Below, piece by piece: positions 7,125 to 11,899 of a DNA stretch of 11,899 bases. The translations under genes and the position numbers were made by a program. This stretch comes from Clostridia bacterium (GTDB lineage Bacteria; Bacillota_A; Clostridia; Oscillospirales; CAG-272), in assembly GCA_017652965.1 (NCBI GenBank), contig JAGBZZ010000009.1, positions 1-11,899 on the forward strand, given 5' to 3'. Under the pieces are notes generated by a model. The model searched no databases. It saw nothing but the letters and a program-made list of their open reading frames with translations, and had not been told where the DNA came from. Within the stretch, counting starts at the first letter, position 1. Every line of letters starts with the position of its first letter.

Positions 7125-9758
7125 TTAGTCCTTCAGCATCTTCTTCAGCTCAAAAAGAAGATTCATAGCCTCAATAGGCGTCAGGGTGTTGAGATCCACC
7201 GCGCGGATCTTGGCGGCGGCCTCCTCTGCTTCACTGCTTCTCACCGCGCCGAAAAGGTCAAGCTCGGCAGGAGCGGCAGCAGGCGTGGCCACGGGCGCAC
7301 AGGGTCTGCCCGCCCCCTCCTCGATATCGGCAAGGATCTTGCGGGCACGGCGCACGACCTCGGCAGGGATGCCGGCCAGCTTGGCGACCTCAATACCGTA
7401 GCTGTCGTCGGTGGCACCGCGCACGATCTTACGCAGGAAGATGATGCCATCCCCCCGCTTTTTGGCGGCGATGTTATAGTTCACGATCCCGGGGAATTCC
7501 GCCTCCATGGTCGTCAGCTCATGGTAATGCGTGGCAAACAGGGTGCGTGCCCCGATCCTTTTGTGTGTATACTCCACCACGGCGCGGGCGATGGACATGC
7601 CGTCATAGGTGCTTGTCCCGCGGCCGACCTCGTCATAGATGATCAGCGAGCGGGAGGTGGCACCGGCAAGGATACCGGCAACCTCATTCATCTCCAGCAT
7701 AAAGGTAGACTGGCCGGAGGCAAGGTCGTCGGATGCACCGACACGGGTGAAGATCTTATCGGCGATGCCCACAATGGCCTCACGCGCCGGGACAAACGAG
7801 CCGATCTGTGCAAGAAGCGTGATCAGCGCGACCTGGCGCATATAGGTGGATTTACCCGCCATATTCGGCCCTGTCAGAAGATAGAGCCGCTCCTTTTCGG
7901 TATTCAAGAAGGTATCGTTCGGGACGAAATAGGCATCCTTCACGAACCGCTCCACCACCGGGTGGCGGCCGTCGCGGATCAAAAGCTCTCCGCTGTTGTC
8001 TACCTCCGGGCATACGTAGCCGCCCTTGGCGGCCACCTCGGCCAGCGACAGATAGCAGTCAAGCTCGGCAAGGCGGGCGGCGGTATCCTGGATACGGGCG
8101 GCCGCCTCGGCCACCTGCAGGCGAAGGGCGGTAAACAGCTCGTACTCCAGGGCGGCAAGCTTCTCTGCCGCGCCGAGGACGGTGCTTTCCATCTCCTTCA
8201 GCTGCTCGGTAATATAACGCTCACAGTTGGTCAGGGTCTGCTTGCGGATATACCGCTCCGGCACCTCGCCCACCTGGGATTTCGTCACCTCAATGTAATA
8301 GCCAAAGACCTTGTTATAGCCGACACGGAGATTCTTGATCCCGGTCTCCTCGCGCTCACGCGCTTCGATCTCCTCGATCCAGCCACGGCCGTTTTCCTGC
8401 ACACCGCGCAGATAATCGACGTCGGCGTGATAGCCGTTTTTGATCATACCGCCCTCTCGCACGGTAAAGGGAGGTGTCTCCACGATCGCGGCCTCGATGG
8501 CCTCATAGATATCGACAAGCGGATCAAAGCCGTCACAAAGTGCCCTGATGCCCTCGCTTTCGCAAGCGCCGAGCATGGAAAGAAAGACGGGAAGATCCCC
8601 GATACTGGAGGCAATGGCGCGCAGATCCCGCGCCGAGGCGGTGCCGTATACCACGCGGGCGGTCAGCCGCTCAAGATCCAGAACGTGCGATAGGATCTCG
8701 CGAAGCTCCTCACGCAGCATATATTCACCCACGAAATCGGCCACCGCGCTTTGGCGCAGGCGGATAGCCGAAACCGACACGAGGGGCTTTAAGACCCAGG
8801 CACGCAAAAGGCGGGCACCCATGGCCGTGCGGGTCTTGTCCAGTACCCAAAGAAGAGAGCCGCGCTTTTCCTTGCCGCGCATGGTCTCGACAAGCTCAAG
8901 GTTGCGGCGGGTGGCAAGGTCAAGCTCCATATACTGCCCGTCGGTATATACCGTCAGCTCACGCGCAAAGGTCGGCTCGCATTTCTGGGTCTCACGGATG
9001 TAGGAAAGCAGAGCGCCGACGGCGGAAAGCGACACCTCATCCGAAAGCTCACGGGCGGCATCCCCAAAGCAAAGGCCTGCCAGCGCGGCGGCCGAGGCGG
9101 GGTCGAAAAGGCGGGTCGCCCTTTCCTCGATGCGTGTACCGAAGCGCTCGCACATAAATTTGGCGATCTCGTGGCAGCCCTCCTTGGCGATATTGATGAC
9201 CGCCTCACGCGGGGCGTACACCCCAAGCTCATTGATAAGGCGCGCCTGGCGATCCTCCCCCGCGATAACCGTGGCAAAGACCTGCCCTGTCGAAACGTCG
9301 GCAAAGGCAAGCCCCACGGCGGTTGCCCCATAGCAAAGCGCCGCAAGGTAATTGTTGCGGCCGTCCTCAAGGATCGCGGCATCGGTCACCGTACCCGGTG
9401 TTACCACCCGCACGACCTCACGGCGAACAAGGCCGCGTGCCGCGGCAGGATCCTCGGTCTGCTCACAGACCGCCACCTTGTACCCAAGCTCCACAAGCTT
9501 GCCGATGTACAGATCGGCCTTATGGAAGGGGACGCCGCACATGGCGGCGCGAAGCCCTTCTCCGCAATCCCGCCCCGTCAGGGTCAGCTCAAGATCCCGC
9601 GAGACGGCCATGGCATCCTCAAAAAAACACTCAAAGAAATCACCGAGGCGGTAAAGGAGAATATAATCCGAGTACTGCCCCTTGATCTCCAGGTACTGTG
9701 CCATCATGGGCGACGGATTCTTAAGCTCCGCCGCGACCTGCAACACGTTTTCCGCCAT
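7125..9758 (-). CDS. mutS: DNA mismatch repair protein MutS
   Basis: A full-length MutS1-type mismatch sensor of 877 aa from ATG at 9758. The mismatch-wedge motif is GDFFECFFEDA, with Phe41 and Glu43 equivalent to the E. coli F-x-E pair. The connector, core lever and clamp regions follow. The ATPase carries Walker A GPNMAGKST (630-638), the signature DDLASGQSTFMLEMNE (677-692), Walker B LIIYDEVGRG with Asp709 and Glu710, and FATHYHE. Near the C-terminus ELDLF (832-836) resembles a beta-clamp-binding motif, and a helix-turn-helix (VDLNTLTPIEAMNLLFELKK) ends the protein. The frame is open upstream to 9842, but that extension is low-complexity, lacks MutS homology and lies inside the YlbF-family gene. 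ATG at 9758 falls one base after that gene's TGA and has no Shine-Dalgarno sequence, so translation probably depends on reinitiation. Confidence 0.97.
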   Translation of the reverse strand: MAENVLQVAAELKNPSPMMAQYLEIKGQYSDYILLYRLGDFFECFFEDAMAVSRDLELTLTGRDCGEGLRAAMCGVPFHKADLYIGKLVELGYKVAVCEQTEDPAAARGLVRREVVRVVTPGTVTDAAILEDGRNNYLAALCYGATAVGLAFADVSTGQVFATVIAGEDRQARLINELGVYAPREAVINIAKEGCHEIAKFMCERFGTRIEERATRLFDPASAAALAGLCFGDAARELSDEVSLSAVGALLSYIRETQKCEPTFARELTVYTDGQYMELDLATRRNLELVETMRGKEKRGSLLWVLDKTRTAMGARLLRAWVLKPLVSVSAIRLRQSAVADFVGEYMLREELREILSHVLDLERLTARVVYGTASARDLRAIASSIGDLPVFLSMLGACESEGIRALCDGFDPLVDIYEAIEAAIVETPPFTVREGGMIKNGYHADVDYLRGVQENGRGWIEEIEAREREETGIKNLRVGYNKVFGYYIEVTKSQVGEVPERYIRKQTLTNCERYITEQLKEMESTVLGAAEKLAALEYELFTALRLQVAEAAARIQDTAARLAELDCYLSLAEVAAKGGYVCPEVDNSGELLIRDGRHPVVERFVKDAYFVPNDTFLNTEKERLYLLTGPNMAGKSTYMRQVALITLLAQIGSFVPAREAIVGIADKIFTRVGASDDLASGQSTFMLEMNEVAGILAGATSRSLIIYDEVGRGTSTYDGMSIARAVVEYTHKRIGARTLFATHYHELTTMEAEFPGIVNYNIAAKKRGDGIIFLRKIVRGATDDSYGIEVAKLAGIPAEVVRRARKILADIEEGAGRPCAPVATPAAAPAELDLFGAVRSSEAEEAAAKIRAVDLNTLTPIEAMNLLFELKKMLKD

Positions 9759-9762
9759 ATCA
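9756..9762 (-). promoter_or_regulatory. Stop-restart junction TGATATG into mutS
   Basis: On the minus strand the YlbF-family TGA (9762-9760) is followed by one T and then the mutS ATG (9758-9756). The preceding bases (GGCGGCTGTCAC) contain no good Shine-Dalgarno sequence, whereas most other genes in the operon have a clear GGAG or GAGG. The simplest reading is termination-reinitiation, tying MutS synthesis to translation of the upstream gene. This is inference from sequence arrangement. Confidence 0.6.
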
Positions 9763-10155
9763 GTGACAGCCGCCGCAGCTGGAGCAGTCGTGCGTGCAGC
9801 CCTCGGGGCGCTCACCGAAGGCATAGAAGGAGATATCGGCATTGACGGCCGACATCAGGGCATTCACCTCGCCCTGTGCCTCCTCCAGTGCGCGGTAGAC
9901 CGCATTCTGACGGATGGCCTCTGTCAGCTCGGCCACGCGGGTGTTGAGCGCATCGGCAGAGCGGCCCTCCTCCTCCGAGAGCGAGGGGTTGGCGTACATC
10001 TCACCAAGGAGGGTGCGCGCCGTACGGTATTCGGCCAGCATAGAGGAAAGCTCGGCATCCGCATCAAAGGCGGCCTTGGCGGCGTTGAAGTTGATCACGG
10101 CAGGCTCGGCGGCCAGCGCTTCCCCGAGAATTTTGGTAGCTTCCTTGTAGTTCAT
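9760..10155 (-). CDS. YlbF/YmcA family protein with four-cysteine tail
   Basis: A 131-aa, largely helical protein with the YlbF/YmcA family pattern (for example INFNAAKAAFDADAELSSML and AIRQNAVYRALEEAQGEVNALM). Its C-terminus has Cys120, Cys124, Cys127 and Cys130 in CTHDCSSCGGCH, a likely metal or Fe-S ligand set. In B. subtilis, YmcA and YlbF (RicA, RicF) form with YaaT the Fe-S-containing Ric/Y-complex, which affects RNase Y mRNA processing and development. ymcA there sits directly after miaB (ymcB) and upstream of cotE-mutS-mutL, so this gene is at the syntenic position of ymcA. It starts 10 nt after miaB, whose TGA overlaps the GAGGAT ribosome binding site, and ends one base before mutS. 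Family membership is fairly sure; whether it is equivalent to RicA or RicF is not resolved. Confidence 0.85.
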   Translation of the reverse strand: MNYKEATKILGEALAAEPAVINFNAAKAAFDADAELSSMLAEYRTARTLLGEMYANPSLSEEEGRSADALNTRVAELTEAIRQNAVYRALEEAQGEVNALMSAVNADISFYAFGERPEGCTHDCSSCGGCH

Positions 10156-10165
10156 TTTTATATCC

Positions 10166-11557
10166 TCACTTTCTTTTTACCGTACCGTACATCGCATACG
10201 CATCGGCACGGTCGATCGTAATCTCTTTAAATCCGCCGGGCAGGCCTCCTGCAGGGTCAAAATGCACAAGCTTTCCGCCGGCGGTACGCCCGGTATGACG
10301 GGTCGGATCGGTTTTGGAGGGGCCATCGTCCAAAACCCGCAACGTCCTGCCCTCGTAGGTCTTGCCGATCTCTGCCGCGATCTCGGTCTGCAGGTCAAGC
10401 AGACGCCGCATCCGCGCGGCACGCACCTCCTCGGCTATACGCCCCTCCATGGTGGCGGCGGGAGTACCCTCACGCGGCGAATACAGGAAGGAGTAGACCA
10501 TATCGAAGCGCACGCGGGAAAGCATCGAAAGGGTGGCCTCAAAGTCCTCCTCCGTCTCCCCGGGAAAGCCTACGATAATATCGCTTGTCAGGACGGCATC
10601 CGGGCGGGCGGCGCGAAGCTTGTCCACCGTTTTCAGATACCGCGCACTGTCATAGCGGCGGTTCATGGCGCGCAGGATCCTGTCACTGCCCGATTGCAGG
10701 GGCAGATGGAAGGCAGGGGCGATCTTTTCCTCCCGCCCAAAGACCTCGATCAAGCGGTCCGAAACGTCCTTCGGATGGCTGGTCATAAAGCGGATGAGAA
10801 AATCGCCCGGCAGGGCGGCAAGGCGGGAAAGAAGCCCTGCAAAATCGGTCTCACCCGCGTAGGAATTCACGTTTTGCCCAAGGAGGGTGATCTCCTTAAC
10901 GCCGGATGCAAGGAGGGTACGCGCCTCTTTGACGATATCCTCCACCGCACGGCTGCGCTCACGCCCGCGCACGTAGGGGACGATGCAGTAGGAGCAGAAA
11001 TTGTTGCACCCGTACATGATGCTGAGCCAGGCACGGTCTCCCCCGCGCCGATAGGGCGTGATCCCCTCTCCGAGGGTCGGCTCATCGGTACGGAGGAAGG
11101 CACGCTTTCTATCCGAAAGACGGGAATAAAGGGCAAGCGGCAGGCGGGCAAGCGAGGCAGGATCCAGGGTGAAGTCTACGTACGGATAGCTTTTTTTCAA
11201 AAGCGCGATCCGCTCTTCCCTGGCGGCCATGCATCCCACAACACCGATCAGAACGTCGGGATCCTTTTCCTTTAGGCGCTTCAGCCCGCCGATCACAGAC
11301 AGCACCTTTTGCTCGGCATGCTCACGGATGGCGCAGGTGTTGCAAATGATCAGCACCGCCTCCTCCGGGGTCTCGACCGGGGTAAAGCCCATGGAAAGCG
11401 AAAGACCGAGAAGCTTTTCGCTGTCCGCCTCGTTTTGCTGGCATCCGTACGTCAGAACGCAGACGCCCACACCGTGCCCCTCGGCACGGCGGCGGCTTAC
11501 TAAGTCCGATACGACACGAAGGGCATCGGCCGTCGATATCTCTGTTTTTTCCCTCAT
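10166..11557 (-). CDS. miaB: tRNA methylthiotransferase MiaB
   Basis: Radical-SAM enzyme of 463 aa that methylthiolates i6A37 of tRNAs reading UNN codons, giving ms2i6A37. The N-terminal UPF0004 domain supplies the auxiliary [4Fe-4S] ligands Cys39 (YGCQQNEADSE), Cys75 (CNTCAIRE) and Cys109 (VVGCM). The radical-SAM motif is Cys184, Cys188 and Cys191 in YGCNNFCSYCIVPYVRGRE. The TRAM RNA-binding domain spans ~398-460 (HTGRTAGGKLVHF). The usual GCQMN is GCQQN here, a mild change. CAIRE with AEQKV separates MiaB from the related MtaB and RimO. ATG at 11557 has GGAG with a 6-nt spacer and lies just behind a good promoter, so miaB is the first gene of the operon. Confidence 0.96.
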   Translation of the reverse strand: MREKTEISTADALRVVSDLVSRRRAEGHGVGVCVLTYGCQQNEADSEKLLGLSLSMGFTPVETPEEAVLIICNTCAIREHAEQKVLSVIGGLKRLKEKDPDVLIGVVGCMAAREERIALLKKSYPYVDFTLDPASLARLPLALYSRLSDRKRAFLRTDEPTLGEGITPYRRGGDRAWLSIMYGCNNFCSYCIVPYVRGRERSRAVEDIVKEARTLLASGVKEITLLGQNVNSYAGETDFAGLLSRLAALPGDFLIRFMTSHPKDVSDRLIEVFGREEKIAPAFHLPLQSGSDRILRAMNRRYDSARYLKTVDKLRAARPDAVLTSDIIVGFPGETEEDFEATLSMLSRVRFDMVYSFLYSPREGTPAATMEGRIAEEVRAARMRRLLDLQTEIAAEIGKTYEGRTLRVLDDGPSKTDPTRHTGRTAGGKLVHFDPAGGLPGGFKEITIDRADAYAMYGTVKRK

Positions 11558-11561
11558 AACC

Positions 11562-11567
11562 TACTCC
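11562..11567 (-). promoter_or_regulatory. miaB ribosome binding site
   Basis: GGAGTA on the minus strand; its GGAG core lies 6 nt upstream of the miaB ATG. Almost the same leader, GGAGTAGGT, precedes mutL at 7110-7118, and AGGAGTAAGGCT precedes the glycosidase, so this appears to be the preferred initiation context. It supports the start at 11557. Confidence 0.8.
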
Positions 11568-11586
11568 GAATATTTTATACTTATAA

Positions 11587-11615
11587 ATCATAACATATTT
11601 GTATAGAAAAATCAA
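11587..11615 (-). promoter_or_regulatory. Sigma-A-type promoter for the miaB operon
   Basis: On the minus strand, TTGATT (-35, 11615-11610) and TATGAT (-10, 11592-11587) are separated by exactly 17 bp in an AT-rich island within otherwise GC-rich sequence. Transcription would start about 11580, leaving a leader of roughly 23 nt before miaB. No operator or riboswitch-like structure is visible. No comparable promoter was seen in the short downstream gaps, so the six following genes probably depend on this one plus any read-through from murC. Confidence 0.75.
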
Positions 11616-11657
11616 GAGATACAGAGAAAAAGAGTACGGGAGCTGGGCGCATTTTTT

Positions 11658-11899
11658 CTACCCTTCGCCAAACGAAAGCACCCCGCAAAAAACGCGTGCC
11701 GAAAGATCCCCCGCTCCCATCACGGCCACAACGTCCCCCTCCTTGGCGATGCTACGCACATATAAAGACGCCGCCTCCGGGCTTGGGAAGTAGACGGCGC
11801 GCTTACCAAGCGCCGCGGCCAGCTCCTGCGAGGTGCCCCCCGCGATCCGCTCTTCCCTGGCGGCATACACGTCGGTCAGTACCACAAGGTCGGCAAGCG
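11658..11899 (-). CDS. murC: UDP-N-acetylmuramate--L-alanine ligase MurC, C-terminal end
   Basis: Only the last ~80 residues are inside the window; the start lies beyond the right edge. The visible sequence LADLVVLTDVYAAREERIAGGTSQELAAAL and the later GDVVAVMGAGDLS match the C-terminal domain of MurC, which uses ATP to add L-alanine to UDP-MurNAc in the cytoplasmic stage of peptidoglycan synthesis. VYAARE with the terminal MGAGD motif is characteristic of MurC rather than MurD, MurE or MurF. The gene ends with TAG about 100 bp before miaB. No clear intrinsic terminator follows, so some read-through into the miaB operon is possible. Confidence 0.88.
   Translation of the reverse strand, partial: LADLVVLTDVYAAREERIAGGTSQELAAALGKRAVYFPSPEAASLYVRSIAKEGDVVAVMGAGDLSARVFCGVLSFGEG

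Noticed and set aside
7250..7320. Ala/Pro-rich stretch near the MutS C-terminus as a possible frameshift or repeat
   Set aside because: The frame is continuous, the beta-clamp-like ELDLF and the terminal helix-turn-helix follow in the same frame, and a flexible linker is normal here in MutS.
9759..9842. N-terminal extension of MutS starting at 9842
   Set aside because: The translation is Ala/Pro/Ser-rich and unlike MutS, has no Shine-Dalgarno sequence, and overlaps the conserved YlbF-family coding region including its cysteine tail. The start at 9758 aligns with known MutS N-termini.
11616..11657. Possible terminator after murC
   Set aside because: The T-rich and A-rich stretches near 11621-11657 are not preceded by a convincing GC-rich stem on the minus strand.

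Overview
The window reads as one tightly packed bacterial operon on the minus strand. The end of murC lies upstream of it, and a short array of DNA hairpins lies downstream. The order miaB - YlbF/YmcA-family gene - mutS - mutL matches the Bacillus subtilis block ymcB(miaB)-ymcA-cotE-mutS-mutL, but without the spore-coat gene cotE. MutL carries the C-terminal endonuclease motifs of bacteria that lack Dam-directed repair, and YitT and YlbF proteins are typical of Bacillota. GC-rich wobble positions, a large cytoplasmic family-2 glycosidase and the hairpin array together suggest a GC-rich, probably gut-dwelling member of the Clostridia. This lineage call is inference; no rRNA or other marker is present.

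Layout, in transcription order (right to left): the C-terminal end of murC (11899-11658); a gap of about 100 bp with a good sigma-A-type promoter (-35 TTGATT, 17-bp spacer, -10 TATGAT) driving miaB (11557-10166); a small YlbF/YmcA-family protein with a four-cysteine tail (10155-9760); mutS (9758-7125); mutL (7109-5115); tgt (5105-3801); a family-2 glycoside hydrolase (3788-1008); and a YitT-family membrane protein (999-130). The gaps between successive operon genes are 10, 1, 15, 9, 12 and 8 nt. At most junctions the stop codon of one gene overlaps or abuts the Shine-Dalgarno sequence of the next, and mutS restarts one base after the YlbF-family stop. This points to one polycistronic, translationally coupled message.

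Functionally, the block joins two anticodon-loop modification enzymes (MiaB for ms2i6A37, Tgt for queuosine at position 34), a probable Fe-S regulatory protein of the Ric/Y-complex family, and the MutS/MutL mismatch repair pair. All bear on the fidelity of decoding or replication. The glycosidase and YitT genes at the distal end look like later, functionally unrelated additions that use the same message.

The least explained element is at positions 1-76: three successive hairpins of different sequence, two of them followed by an identical AATAGAACT spacer. It may continue beyond the left edge. I found no RNA genes, CRISPR array, insertion sequence or phage gene, and no gene-free stretch longer than about 130 bp.
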